Positions 19,175 through 28,663 of a DNA stretch of 64,000 nucleotides are shown piece after piece. The translations under genes were made by a program, and so were the position numbers. How positions within the stretch are numbered: position 1 is the first letter of the stretch; each line of letters opens with the position of its first letter. The DNA comes from Blattabacterium cuenoti STAT (lineage in GTDB: Bacteria > Bacteroidota > Bacteroidia > Flavobacteriales > Blattabacteriaceae): positions 186,001 to 250,000 of the forward strand of contig NZ_AP014608.1 of the NCBI RefSeq assembly GCF_003573915.1. Direction: 5' to 3'. The notes under the pieces were generated by a model. The model had not been told where the DNA came from. It saw only the letters and a program-made list of their open reading frames with translations, and did not search any database.

Positions 19175-19777
19175 ATGAAAAAAAATTTTCTTATATCTAT
19201 CTCTACTATTTTTATAGTAATATTTATCATAATATTATGGACGTCTAATGCGTATAATCATTTAGTCAAACTAAATGAAAATATTAAAACACAATGGGGG
19301 CAAGTAGAAAATGTTTATCAACGAAGAATTGATTTAATTCCAAATTTGGTAAATACAGTAAAAGGATCTGCAAATTTCGAAAAAAATACATTAAATCAAA
19401 TTATAGAAGCTAGAGCAAAAGCTACTTCTATTTCTATAAATACAAATGATTTAAATCAAAACCAAATCAATAAATATCAAAAAATACAAGATCAACTCAA
19501 TAGTTCTGTTAGTAGATTTCTATTAATTGTAGAAAATTATCCTAATCTTAGATCTACGAAAAATTTTTATGAATTACAAAATCAATTAGAAGGAACAGAA
19601 AATCGAATTAATGTAGAAAGAAATCGTTTTAATGATAAAGTAAATGATTTCAATACTTATAGAAATCAATTTCCAAAAGTCATAATTGCAAATATTTTTT
19701 CTAAATTTCAAGAAAAAGGATATTTTCAATCTCAAATGGGATCAAATAAATCTCCAATTATAGATTTTTCAAAATAA
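19175..19777 (+). CDS. LemA-family membrane protein
   Basis: 200 residues. One N-terminal membrane segment (about residues 5-24) is followed by the LemA core: QWGQVENVYQRRIDLIPNLVNTVKG, then EARAKATS, and a C-terminal LRSTKNFYELQNQLEGTENRI block. LemA proteins are helical membrane-anchored proteins of uncertain function. In Flavobacteriia they are usually followed by TPM-domain genes, as here. Confidence 0.9.
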   Translation: MKKNFLISISTIFIVIFIIILWTSNAYNHLVKLNENIKTQWGQVENVYQRRIDLIPNLVNTVKGSANFEKNTLNQIIEARAKATSISINTNDLNQNQINKYQKIQDQLNSSVSRFLLIVENYPNLRSTKNFYELQNQLEGTENRINVERNRFNDKVNDFNTYRNQFPKVIIANIFSKFQEKGYFQSQMGSNKSPIIDFSK

Positions 19778-19846
19778 AAATTTCATTCATGTTATATATC
19801 AAAATAAATAATATGGAATTGAAATTAGGATCAATTCAAAAAAATT

Positions 19847-20590
19847 ATGGATATGAAAAGAATTATTCAATCTATTTTAATTATTTTAATTTGTTTTTAT
19901 TCAAATTCAATAAAAGGACAATTTCGTATTCCTGAAGTTCCAAAGAAAATATATCCTGTACAGGATTATGCAGGAGTTTTATCCAAAAGACAAATAGAAA
20001 AATTAAATCAAAAACTTATTTCATATTCTAAAATTACATCAACAGAAATTTTTGTTTCTATTGTTCATAGTCTTCATGGAGAAGATCCGAATTTATTAGC
20101 TTCTAAATGGGGTGAAAAATGGAAAATTGGAAAAATTCATAAAAATAATGGAATAATTATATTATTATCCATTCATGATAGAAAAATTTCCATCCAAAAT
20201 GGATATGGGGCAGAACCTTATATGACAGATTTTTTGACTATGAAAATTATACAAAAAATAAAACCTATATTAAAAAATCATCTTTATTATAAAGCTATAG
20301 ACACTGGAGTTCAAGAAATATTTAAGATTTTAAAAAATAAATTTCAAAAAAAACAAAATGATAAAACTTTTTCCATATGGAATTTATTCACTCGCATTAG
20401 TAGTATTCTTCTTATTATTTTATTATTTTATTTTTTTTTAATAAAAAAAGGAACAAATATTTCATTATTTAATACATTATTTTTCACAAGTTTTTTATTT
20501 AAAAATAAAAATCATGATCATGATGAAAATTTTGATGGATTTGGAGGGGGAGGAAATTTTGGAGGAGGAGGAGGAAGTAGTAATTGGTAA
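19847..20590 (+). CDS. TPM-domain (YgcG-like) membrane protein
   Basis: 247 residues. A signal peptide (about residues 4-24) is followed by a TPM domain: VQDYAGVLSKRQIEKLN, TEIFVSIVHS, NNGIIILLSIHDRKISIQNGYG. One membrane segment lies near residues 180-200. The C terminus is Gly-rich (GGGGNFGGGGGSSNW), a typical ending for this family. The function is not established; the family is often linked to membrane protein quality control. Flavobacteria often keep two TPM genes after lemA, and only one is present here. Its stop is directly adjacent to the convergent valS stop. Confidence 0.85.
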   Translation: MDMKRIIQSILIILICFYSNSIKGQFRIPEVPKKIYPVQDYAGVLSKRQIEKLNQKLISYSKITSTEIFVSIVHSLHGEDPNLLASKWGEKWKIGKIHKNNGIIILLSIHDRKISIQNGYGAEPYMTDFLTMKIIQKIKPILKNHLYYKAIDTGVQEIFKILKNKFQKKQNDKTFSIWNLFTRISSILLIILLFYFFLIKKGTNISLFNTLFFTSFLFKNKNHDHDENFDGFGGGGNFGGGGGSSNW

Positions 20591-23230
20591 TTATCTTTTT
20601 TTTAAATCATTTAAATATTCTTTTAATCTATCAATTTTATTTAACGTATCATTTTCTTTTTTTCTTTCTTTCAAAAGAACATTTTTAGGAACAGAAGTCA
20701 CATAATTGTTGTTATGCAAATTGTTTCTAATAATAGATAGTAATTTGTAAAAATATTGAATTTTATTTTCAATTTTCACAATTTCTATGTGAAAAAAATC
20801 CTTTTGATCTAAGGATAAAAAGAATTGATCTGTATCTAAAAAAAAAGAAAAAAACGGTATATTTTCAGGCTTTTTTGACACAGAAATAATTTTATCTAAC
20901 CTAGCAAGTTTTAATATAATAGGATCATATTCCTTTTCCTTTTTTCTAATAGAAAATAAAATAAGATTTTTTTGATGGGGAATGTGATTTTGATTTCGAA
21001 TATAACGTATTTTGGATATGATTTTGACAGCTTTTTCGAAAGAAATTAAAATTTTATCGTCATAAAATTTTTTTTTAGGCCAAGACGAAACGATTAAAGC
21101 TTCCTTTGTCTTTCTTTTTCTAAGAAAATTCCAAATTTCCTCTGAAATAAAAGGCATATATGGATGTAATAATTTTAATATATTTTCAAAAAAATTTACA
21201 ACATTAAAATATACCATTTCTGGTATACATTTATCTCCATAATTAGGTTTAATAATTTCTAAAAAATATGAGCAAAAATCATCCCAAATAAATTTATATA
21301 AAATCATTAATGATTCATCTAATTTATATTCTTTAAAAGATTTCTCAAAAATATCCAAAATATAATAAAAACGATTTTTAAACCATTTAATAGCAAGTAA
21401 AGAAGAATCAGAAACATGTTGATGTTTTGTTATTTTCCAACTTTGGATCAAACGAAATGCATTCCATATTTTATGAGAAAAATTTTTTCCTTGAAAACAT
21501 ATTTTTTCTTCAAAATGAAAATCCTTTCCAGCACTAGTTTTAAGCATAAGCCCCATACGAACAGCATCTGCTCCATATTTATTAATTAAATTTATAGTGT
21601 TTGGGGAATTGTTTAATGATTTTGATATTTTTTTATTTTTATAATCTCTAATAATTCCTGTAAAATAAACTTTTTTGAAGGGTTTATTTTTTTGGAATAA
21701 GAAACCAGACATAATCATACGTGCAACCCAAAAAAATAATATATCTGAACCTGTTACGATCTCTTCAGTAGGATAATAATAACAAAATTCATGATTATAA
21801 GGATGATAAATCCCATCAAATACAGATATAGGTAACAACCAAGAAGAAAACCATGTATCTAAAACATCCGGATCTTGCCATAAATCATTATAATTTAAAG
21901 ATGTATTTTTACTTTTAAATCTTGCTTTTTTTAATGCCTTTTCTAAATTTTCCGAAACTACAAAATCATTAAGTTTTTTACCATAATAATAGACAGGAAT
22001 ACGATGTCCCCACCATAATTGTCTAGATATATTCCAATCACGAATTTGATTCATCCATTCAAAATAAATTTTTTGAAATTTTTTTGGATAAAATTGAATT
22101 TCTCCATTTTTTACGGCTTCTATAGCAGGAACTGCTATTTTTTTCATTCTTAAAAACCATTGAATAGATAACCTTTGTTCAACTACTGATAAAGTTCGTT
22201 CAGAAAGGCCTATTTTATGTTTGAATTTTTCTATATATTTTACCAAACTCAACTTACTGAGTTCTTCTATAATTTTTTTTCTTACTTGAAAACGATCCAT
22301 TCCTTGATAATGAAGTCCTTTTTCATTGAGAGTAGCGTTTTCATTAAAAATGTTGATTATCTCTAATTTATGTTTATCTGCTATATTTTTATCATGTATA
22401 TCATGAGCTGGAGTTACTTTTAAACATCCAGTTCCAAATTTAGGATCTACATATGGATCTTGTATAATTGGTATTTCTCTATTAACAATTGGAATTTTAG
22501 CATATTTTCCTTTCAAATGAAAATAACGATTATCGTATGGATGAAAACAAATTGCTGTATCACCAAATATGGTTTCAGGACGAGTTGTAGCTACAGTTAC
22601 ATAACTTTCTTCTTCTTTAATTTTATATTTTAAATAATATAGTTTCCCTATATGTTCTTTATAAAGGACTTCTTCATCAGAAAGAGTAGTTTGAGCTTCT
22701 GGATCCCAATTAACAACATGATATCCTCTATATATATACCCCTTATTGTATAAATCAATAAAAACTTTTGTTACAGATTGAGATAATTTAGGACTCATCG
22801 TAAATTGAGTGCGATTCCAATCACATGAACATCCCAATTTTTTAAGTTGATCAAAAATAATATTTTTATGCTTATCGGCCCATTTTTTGGTATGAAATAA
22901 AAATTTTTCTCTTCCCAGAAAAAATTTAGATAATCCTATTTTTTTTAGATAATGAACAACTTTTGCCTCTGTAGCAATAGACGCATGATCTGTACCTGGG
23001 ATCCAACATGCGTTATATCCTTTCATTCTTGCGTACCTAATTAAAACATCTTGTATAGTGTTATTAAGCATATGTCCTATATGGAGGACTCCAGTTACAT
23101 TTGGAGGAGGCATAATTATAGTATATGGAATTCTTTCGTCTGGATATGATGAAAAATAACCTCCTTTCATCCAATAATGATATCTTTTTTCTTCCGAAGA
23201 TTTGGGATCATATTTAATTGGAATATCCAT
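20591..23230 (-). CDS. valS: Valyl-tRNA synthetase
   Basis: 879 residues, full length. HIGHMLNNT near residue 51 and KISKSLNN near 530 are the class I signatures. The CP1 editing domain is present (VATTRPETIFGDTA, then VTPAHDIHD), followed by the anticodon-binding domain and a basic C-terminal coiled-coil arm. Unlike ThrS in this window, ValS keeps its editing domain. Confidence 0.96.
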   Translation of the reverse strand: MDIPIKYDPKSSEEKRYHYWMKGGYFSSYPDERIPYTIIMPPPNVTGVLHIGHMLNNTIQDVLIRYARMKGYNACWIPGTDHASIATEAKVVHYLKKIGLSKFFLGREKFLFHTKKWADKHKNIIFDQLKKLGCSCDWNRTQFTMSPKLSQSVTKVFIDLYNKGYIYRGYHVVNWDPEAQTTLSDEEVLYKEHIGKLYYLKYKIKEEESYVTVATTRPETIFGDTAICFHPYDNRYFHLKGKYAKIPIVNREIPIIQDPYVDPKFGTGCLKVTPAHDIHDKNIADKHKLEIINIFNENATLNEKGLHYQGMDRFQVRKKIIEELSKLSLVKYIEKFKHKIGLSERTLSVVEQRLSIQWFLRMKKIAVPAIEAVKNGEIQFYPKKFQKIYFEWMNQIRDWNISRQLWWGHRIPVYYYGKKLNDFVVSENLEKALKKARFKSKNTSLNYNDLWQDPDVLDTWFSSWLLPISVFDGIYHPYNHEFCYYYPTEEIVTGSDILFFWVARMIMSGFLFQKNKPFKKVYFTGIIRDYKNKKISKSLNNSPNTINLINKYGADAVRMGLMLKTSAGKDFHFEEKICFQGKNFSHKIWNAFRLIQSWKITKHQHVSDSSLLAIKWFKNRFYYILDIFEKSFKEYKLDESLMILYKFIWDDFCSYFLEIIKPNYGDKCIPEMVYFNVVNFFENILKLLHPYMPFISEEIWNFLRKRKTKEALIVSSWPKKKFYDDKILISFEKAVKIISKIRYIRNQNHIPHQKNLILFSIRKKEKEYDPIILKLARLDKIISVSKKPENIPFFSFFLDTDQFFLSLDQKDFFHIEIVKIENKIQYFYKLLSIIRNNLHNNNYVTSVPKNVLLKERKKENDTLNKIDRLKEYLNDLKKR

Positions 23231-23263
23231 ATATTTAAAAATATAAAAAAAATTGATATAATC

Positions 23264-23755
23264 ATGAAAATAGTCTTGATTTCTGCAGTTTCAAAAAATG
23301 GATTTATAGGGAAAAATAACCAATTAATGTGGCATTTACCTAATGATTTAAAACGTTTTAAAAATTTAACTATAGGAAAAACCGTCTTAATGGGGAGAAA
23401 AACTTTCGAATCTATTGGAAAAATCCTCCCAAAAAGAATGAATGTTATTCTTACAAAGAAAAAAGAAAATTTTTTATATTTAGAAAATCATAAAAATATT
23501 AAAATTATTTCTTCTCTTAAAGAGATCGAAATATACAAAAAAATATTTGTGATAGGAGGAGAAAAAACATATGAATGTACAATTGAAAAAGCGCATGTTA
23601 TAGAACTAACAATAGTACATGAAAAATTTTATGGAGATGCAAAATTTCCAAAAATAGATCCAAAAAAATGGGAAAAAATATACGAATTTTTTTGTGAAAA
23701 AGATAAGAATCATTCATTCAATTATAGTTTTATCAGATTAAAAAGAAAAAAATAA
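23264..23755 (+). CDS. folA: Dihydrofolate reductase
   Basis: 163 residues from the ATG at 23264 (MKIVLISAVSKN). The frame is open upstream from 23177, but that part overlaps the start of divergent valS and has no family match. Motifs are IGKNNQLMWHLPNDLKRFK (with the catalytic Asp), VLMGRKTFESIG (NADPH site) and VIGGEKTY. It reduces dihydrofolate to tetrahydrofolate. metF and folD in this window use the same cofactor. Confidence 0.95.
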   Translation: MKIVLISAVSKNGFIGKNNQLMWHLPNDLKRFKNLTIGKTVLMGRKTFESIGKILPKRMNVILTKKKENFLYLENHKNIKIISSLKEIEIYKKIFVIGGEKTYECTIEKAHVIELTIVHEKFYGDAKFPKIDPKKWEKIYEFFCEKDKNHSFNYSFIRLKRKK

Positions 23756-23756
23756 T

Positions 23757-24410
23757 TTATTCTCTTCTATCCAATTCTTTTTTTATTCGTGCCGCAAACT
23801 CGTAGCATTCATTAACTACCGCATGATTTAATAAAATATTTAAATCTTTTTCTGTCATATTTTCTAAATCTTTTTGACTTTTTTCCTTAAAAAAAAGAAG
23901 ACTATTATTTTCCGTTATTTTTGTTTCAGAACCCTCATTTTCTTTATCAAAAGAAAATCCATTTTCAAAATAAATTCCTGCTTTGTCAACAATTTCTTTT
24001 GTTGTATAAATAGGAGCATGAAAACGTATTGCCAAAGCAACAGCATCTGATGTTTTAGAATCTATTTTATGTTCTTTTTTTTCTATTTTTTTTTCTTTTT
24101 CTATTTCTATTATGGAATTTCTTTCTAACAAAATATAAGAAAAAAATATTCCATTTATTAGTTTATATATGATTACTGCTTTTAATCTAATATGAAATTC
24201 TTTTGCAAAAGAAAGAAATAAATCATGTGTAAAAGATCTAGATAGATCTTTTCTGCCTAAAGCATAAGCAATAGATTGAGCTTGTAAACTCTCTATAATA
24301 ATCGGAAGTTTTATTTTTCCAGATTCTTCTTCAAGCAATAAAATATATATTCCAGATTGTATTTGACTTAAGGATATTCCCCGTATAGTTAATCTAATAA
24401 ATTGACTCAT
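23757..24410 (-). CDS. Bifunctional-nuclease (BFN, DUF151) domain protein with UVR-like C terminus
   Basis: 217 residues. The BFN core is visible: YILLLEEESGKIKLPIIIE, a helix with QAQSIAYALG, and SDAVALAIRFHAPIYTT. A linker rich in Lys and Glu precedes a C-terminal segment (LNHAVVNECYEFAARIKKEL) like the UvrB/UvrC-type motif seen in flavobacterial members. Nuclease activity is reported for some family members; the role here is unknown. Confidence 0.82.
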   Translation of the reverse strand: MSQFIRLTIRGISLSQIQSGIYILLLEEESGKIKLPIIIESLQAQSIAYALGRKDLSRSFTHDLFLSFAKEFHIRLKAVIIYKLINGIFFSYILLERNSIIEIEKEKKIEKKEHKIDSKTSDAVALAIRFHAPIYTTKEIVDKAGIYFENGFSFDKENEGSETKITENNSLLFFKEKSQKDLENMTEKDLNILLNHAVVNECYEFAARIKKELDRRE

Positions 24411-24451
24411 AGGAATATATTTGAATTTATAATCAATCTAATCATTATGTC

Positions 24452-24459
24452 CAAATATA
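24452..24459 (-). promoter_or_regulatory. Candidate TAnnTTTG -7 box for the BFN-domain gene
   Basis: The minus strand reads TATATTTG here, 41 bp before the start codon at 24410. It matches the Bacteroidota -7 element; no convincing -33 TTG lies at the right distance. The 164-bp gap 24411-24574 also serves the divergent lipoprotein gene, and a 20-bp AT palindrome at 24557-24576 overlaps the first bases of that gene. Confidence 0.3.
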
Positions 24460-24574
24460 CTAAAATTGGAAGGATATTTTTTCGATTTTTATTGTTTAAA
24501 CATATACTAATATAATAAAATTATTAATATTTATGTAATAATTTTTTTTATATTTAATAATAAAAATTTTTATT

Positions 24575-25219
24575 ATGAATACTTCTTTTAGATTTTTAAT
24601 TTTAACTATATCCATAGCATTAGGATTTATTAGTACCTCTTGTAATGATGATATGACAATGAATAATGATGCTTCAGGAGGAGAAAAAACGGAAAGTTCT
24701 GTTCCTGATTCCACCACTACTACTACTACTGACACTGACGTTGCATCTTCTAAAACACCTTCTGAAGAAGATACTTCTACCTCCATAAATTCAAAATATC
24801 CACCTTATACTGATGAAGAAATTGATAAGATAAATCCAGAAGATTTAGACAATGAAATCAAAAAGGTTAGAACAAAAGTAATAAAATTAGACACTGAAAC
24901 TAAAATGCATCTTGGTGAATTCCATCTTTTGGTAAATAGACAAAAAAGGCTTTTAAATGAAATTAAAGTAAGAAGAATGATTATGAGATCTAAGCCAAAA
25001 GGTTCAGAAGAGGAAATGGAAGCAAAAAACGATCTTGAAGATCGTAGAAAATATGGAAAAGAAAAATTGCAATTAATAAAAGATAAAAATGAATTTTTAT
25101 ATAAATTGACAAGAAGATTAGTACTTGAAAAAGATAAAGAATGGGATTTAAGAATGAAAAAAGAATATTTATTAAAAAAACTAAAAGAAAGAAAAGAAAA
25201 AGAAGAAGAAAAAAATTGA
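24575..25219 (+). CDS. Unknown lipoprotein with Thr-rich linker and charged helical C terminus
   Basis: 214 residues, family not recognised. A signal peptide (about residues 5-22) ends in STSC, a plausible lipobox with Cys23. Residues 24-70 are low-complexity, rich in Ser, Thr, Asp and Glu, with a run of six Thr (about 48-53). Residues 75-214 are highly charged and helical, probably coiled coil, ending in a Lys/Glu-rich tail. This layout suggests an outer-membrane-anchored envelope protein. It stands alone between divergent and downstream genes and ends in one of the few strong terminators in the window. Confidence 0.75.
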   Translation: MNTSFRFLILTISIALGFISTSCNDDMTMNNDASGGEKTESSVPDSTTTTTTDTDVASSKTPSEEDTSTSINSKYPPYTDEEIDKINPEDLDNEIKKVRTKVIKLDTETKMHLGEFHLLVNRQKRLLNEIKVRRMIMRSKPKGSEEEMEAKNDLEDRRKYGKEKLQLIKDKNEFLYKLTRRLVLEKDKEWDLRMKKEYLLKKLKERKEKEEEKN

Positions 25220-25248
25220 ATTTAATTCAATTTTTTTAACTAACGATA

Positions 25249-25289
25249 AACGGAAAAGAAAGATATCTTTCTTTTCCGTTGTTTTTTTT
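25249..25289 (+). terminator. Strong Rho-independent terminator after the lipoprotein gene
   Basis: A perfect 32-base palindrome (25249-25280), able to form a hairpin with up to 16 bp per arm, is followed by G and eight T (25282-25289). The lipoprotein stop is 30 bp upstream, and a smaller inverted repeat over the stop codon (25216-25230) followed by seven T precedes it. The orientation fits termination on the plus strand, insulating pdhB downstream. Confidence 0.8.
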
Positions 25290-25322
25290 ATATTTTATGA
25301 AACACTGATACATTCTATTCTT

Positions 25323-26306
25323 ATGAAAAAAAAAAGTTTTCGTGAAGTTATAGCAGAAGCTATGAGTGAAGAAATGAGAAGAGATGATTCTATTTATCTT
25401 ATGGGAGAAGAAGTTGCTCAATATGATGGAGCTTATAAAGCTTCTAAAGGAATGCTAAAAGAATTTGGTCCAAAAAGAGTGATTGATACTCCTATATCAG
25501 AATTAGGATTTTCTGGAATTGGAATAGGATCTGCCATGAATGGATGTAGACCTATTATTGAGTTTATGACTTTTAATTTTTCTTTAATAGCTATGGATCA
25601 AATTATTAATAATGCAGCAAAAATACGTTATATGAGTGGAGGTCAATGGAACATTCCCATTGTTTTTAGAGGACCTACTGGTTTTGCTGGACAATTAGGG
25701 GCTACACATTCTCAATCTTTTGAAAGTTGGTATGCAAGTTGTCCTGGATTAAAAGTCGTTATTCCATGTAATCCTTACGATGCAAAAGGACTTTTAAAGT
25801 CTGCAATAAGAGATAACAATCCTGTAATTTTTATGGAATCTGAACAAATGTATGGAGATATAATGATGATTCCAAATGAAGAATATATTCTACCTATTGG
25901 AAAAGCAGATATAAAAAAAAAAGGAACTGATATTAGTTTGGTTTCTTTTGGAAAACTTATGAAAGTCGCTTTAAATGTAGCAGATAAATTAGATAAAGAA
26001 AATATTAGTGTAGAGGTTATAGATATTCGCACTATACGTCCATTAGATTATGAATCTATTCTTTCTTCTGTAAAAAAAACTAATCGTTTAGTTATTTTAG
26101 AAGAATCGTGGCCTTTTTCATCTATTTCTTCTGAAATTTCATTTTTTATTCAAAAAAAAGCATTTGATTATCTTGATGCTCCTATTAATAGAATAACTGT
26201 ATTAGATACACCTGCACCTTATGCTTCCAATTTAGTCAAAACTTGGTTTCCTGATGAAAAAAAAACAATCAGTGCCATAAAAAAAACTCTTTATTTAAAA
26301 ATTTAA
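25323..26306 (+). CDS. pdhB: Pyruvate dehydrogenase E1 component, beta subunit
   Basis: 327 residues. MGEEVAQYDGAYKASKG with the thiamine-binding Glu, TPISELGFSGIGIGSAM, and QLGATHSQSFESW are typical of bacterial PdhB and differ from the branched-chain-type beta half at 16155-18611. The C-terminal transketolase domain is complete (VIDIRTIRPLD). It forms pyruvate dehydrogenase with an E1 alpha subunit, making acetyl-CoA. No pdhA, E2 or E3 gene is in the window. Confidence 0.93.
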   Translation: MKKKSFREVIAEAMSEEMRRDDSIYLMGEEVAQYDGAYKASKGMLKEFGPKRVIDTPISELGFSGIGIGSAMNGCRPIIEFMTFNFSLIAMDQIINNAAKIRYMSGGQWNIPIVFRGPTGFAGQLGATHSQSFESWYASCPGLKVVIPCNPYDAKGLLKSAIRDNNPVIFMESEQMYGDIMMIPNEEYILPIGKADIKKKGTDISLVSFGKLMKVALNVADKLDKENISVEVIDIRTIRPLDYESILSSVKKTNRLVILEESWPFSSISSEISFFIQKKAFDYLDAPINRITVLDTPAPYASNLVKTWFPDEKKTISAIKKTLYLKI

Positions 26307-26312
26307 TAAAAA

Positions 26313-27275
26313 TCAATAAATTGCTTGAACAATTTTATAAATATTTTCTGGTCTATCCATGGTATAATAATGAATAACTTTTACCCCAGAATTTTTTAAC
26401 TCTTTCGATTGATGAATCGCCCATTCAATTCCAACATGGATTACATTTTTTTTATTTTTTGCTTTTTCTACTTCCTTTACTAATTCATTAGGAATATTTA
26501 AATAAAAACGAGATGGAAGTCCGTTTAATTGATTTCTAGAAGAAATAGGTTTTATACCAGGTATAATAGGAATAGAAATTCCTTTTGATCTACATTTCTT
26601 TACAAAAGAAAAAAACTTTTTATTATCGAAAAACATTTGAGTTACAATATAGTCAGCTCCTGCTTCTACTTTTTTTTTCAAAAAAAATAAATCACTTTCC
26701 ATATTTGGAGCTTCTAAATGTTTTTCTGGATATCCTGCAACTCCAATACAAAAATCAAATAATGGAGATTCTTTTTTTTCTAAAAAAGTTGTATCAAGAT
26801 ATTTTCCTACATTTAAATTTTTAACTTGTTTTACGAGTTCTACCGCGTATTTATGTCCATCTTTTGGCGCAATAAAATTTTTTTCAGATTTTAAAGGATC
26901 GCCTCTTAAAACTAAAACATTATTTATTCCCAAAAAATTTAAATCTATTAAAGCATTTTCCGTCATTTGTTTATTAAATCCTCCACAAATTAAATGAGGA
27001 ACAGCGTCAATCCTGTATTTATTCATAATAGCAGCACAAATTCCTACAGTTCCTGGACGTCTTGAAATTTTTTTTCTTTGTAAAAGACCATTTTCTTTTT
27101 CTACATAAATGAATTCTTCACGATGGTAAGTCACATCAATAAAAGGAGGATGAAATTCCATTAATGGATCTAAAGTAGAAAAAATATCTTGAATATCACA
27201 TCCTCTCAAAGGGGGTAAAATTTCGAAAGAAAATAAACTTTTTTTTGCTTTAACTATATGCTCCGTCACTTTCAT
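26313..27275 (-). CDS. metF: Methylenetetrahydrofolate reductase
   Basis: 320 residues. FEILPPLRG with the catalytic Glu near residue 18, DVTYHR, LVLRGDP and GADYIVTQMFFD are MTHFR signatures. This FAD enzyme makes 5-methyl-THF for methionine synthesis. Length is normal for the bacterial form. It is convergent with pdhB (6-bp gap) and lies 17 bp after serS on the same strand. Confidence 0.95.
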   Translation of the reverse strand: MKVTEHIVKAKKSLFSFEILPPLRGCDIQDIFSTLDPLMEFHPPFIDVTYHREEFIYVEKENGLLQRKKISRRPGTVGICAAIMNKYRIDAVPHLICGGFNKQMTENALIDLNFLGINNVLVLRGDPLKSEKNFIAPKDGHKYAVELVKQVKNLNVGKYLDTTFLEKKESPLFDFCIGVAGYPEKHLEAPNMESDLFFLKKKVEAGADYIVTQMFFDNKKFFSFVKKCRSKGISIPIIPGIKPISSRNQLNGLPSRFYLNIPNELVKEVEKAKNKKNVIHVGIEWAIHQSKELKNSGVKVIHYYTMDRPENIYKIVQAIY

Positions 27276-27292
27276 AACATAAAAAAAATTTT

Positions 27293-28561
27293 TTACTTAA
27301 TATGATCAAATTCTGTATAAGGAATCAAAACTTTAGGAATATTAATTTTATTTTCAGTTTGATTATTTTCTAATAAAGCGGCCATAATTCTTGGCAAAGC
27401 TAAAGCACTACCATTCAGAGTATGACAAAACTCTATATCTCCTGTAATTGTTTTATATCTAAGATGTAATCTATGAGATTGAAAATTAGTACAATTTGAT
27501 ATAGAACTTACTTCTAACCATTTTTTTTGTGCTATAGAATAAACTTCAAAATCATAAGTTATAGAAGAAGAAAATCCAAGATCTTGAGTTTTTATACGAA
27601 CAAGACGAAAGGGTAATTTTAAAGATTGTAAAATTTTTTTTACATGTAAAATCATTTCTTTCAAGAAAAAAGAAGAAGAATCTGGTGTAGTAATTTGAAT
27701 AATTTCCACTTTTTCAAATTGATGTAGTCTATTCAATCCTCTAACTTTTGAACCATAAGATCCTGCTTCTCTTCTAAAACAAGAAGTATAAGTTGTGGCT
27801 TTAATAGGAAGATCTAAATCTTTAAGTATTATATCTCTATAACAATTCATAATAGGAACTTCTCCAGTAGGAATCAAATAAAAGTTGTTTTTTTCTATAA
27901 AATACATTTGATTCTCTTTATCCGGAATTTGTCCTGTGGCATATCCAGATTTTTCATTAATAAGATAAGGCAAACTATATTCTTTATATGAAGCCTGTAT
28001 ATTTTGATCTAGAAAATATTGAATTAAACTTCTTTGTAATTTTGCTCCTTTTCCTATATAAACAGTAAATCCAGAACCACATATTTTTGTTCCTAAATTT
28101 GAATCGAACAAACAAAATTTTTTTGATAATTCCCAATGAGGTAAAGGTTTTTTGATAGAACAATGAATTTCCCCTTCTTGAAAAAGAATCTCATTTTTTT
28201 CATAATCTTTCTTTATTTTATCATCAGGAATATTAGGAATTTGACTTAATTTTTTCTCTAAAACTTTAGAAATTTTTTCTAATCGAATATTGATTTTTTT
28301 TCTTTCTTTTTTTAGAAAAATAGATCTTTTTTTCAAAGAGTTGATCTGAAAACTATCATTATATGAATTTAAAATTTCCCCTATTTTTTTAGATATCAAA
28401 TTTTCTTTTTCTAATATTTTATTGAGAATATTTTTAATTATTTTTTTCTTTTCATCTAAAACTAATATTTCATTTATTAAGTATAATTTTTTAAAATTTC
28501 TTTTTTTTAATCCTAATAAAACTTTTTCTTGGTTTTTTCGTATAAAAGAGATTTGAAGCAT
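27293..28561 (-). CDS. serS: Seryl-tRNA synthetase
   Basis: 422 residues. An N-terminal coiled-coil arm (about residues 30-110, rich in Lys and Glu) leads into the class II core. Motif 2 is TSCFRREAGSYG and motif 3 is NGSALALPRIMAALLEN. Full length. It charges tRNA(Ser), and tRNA(Sec) where present. Confidence 0.96.
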   Translation of the reverse strand: MLQISFIRKNQEKVLLGLKKRNFKKLYLINEILVLDEKKKIIKNILNKILEKENLISKKIGEILNSYNDSFQINSLKKRSIFLKKERKKINIRLEKISKVLEKKLSQIPNIPDDKIKKDYEKNEILFQEGEIHCSIKKPLPHWELSKKFCLFDSNLGTKICGSGFTVYIGKGAKLQRSLIQYFLDQNIQASYKEYSLPYLINEKSGYATGQIPDKENQMYFIEKNNFYLIPTGEVPIMNCYRDIILKDLDLPIKATTYTSCFRREAGSYGSKVRGLNRLHQFEKVEIIQITTPDSSSFFLKEMILHVKKILQSLKLPFRLVRIKTQDLGFSSSITYDFEVYSIAQKKWLEVSSISNCTNFQSHRLHLRYKTITGDIEFCHTLNGSALALPRIMAALLENNQTENKINIPKVLIPYTEFDHIK

Positions 28562-28651
28562 ATCATATGAAAAACTAAAATCGTATAACTATTAATTTTC
28601 TGATTTAATAATATAAAGTACAAGATACAAATAATATAGTATAATATTTTC

Positions 28652-28659
28652 TATATTTG
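28652..28659 (+). promoter_or_regulatory. Possible TAnnTTTG -7 box at ksgA
   Basis: TATATTTG ends four bases before the first candidate ksgA ATG (28664). A transcript start about 5-7 bases downstream would then favour the second ATG at 28670 as a near-leaderless start. No -33 TTG is at the right spacing, so this is weak. Confidence 0.25.
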
Positions 28660-28663
28660 CATA

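Noticed and set aside
24496-24786. Minus-strand ORF of 96 codons opposite the lipoprotein gene
   Set aside because: Its Val/Ser-rich translation is the reverse of the Thr-rich coding repeat, has no family match, and the plus-strand frame has a signal peptide.
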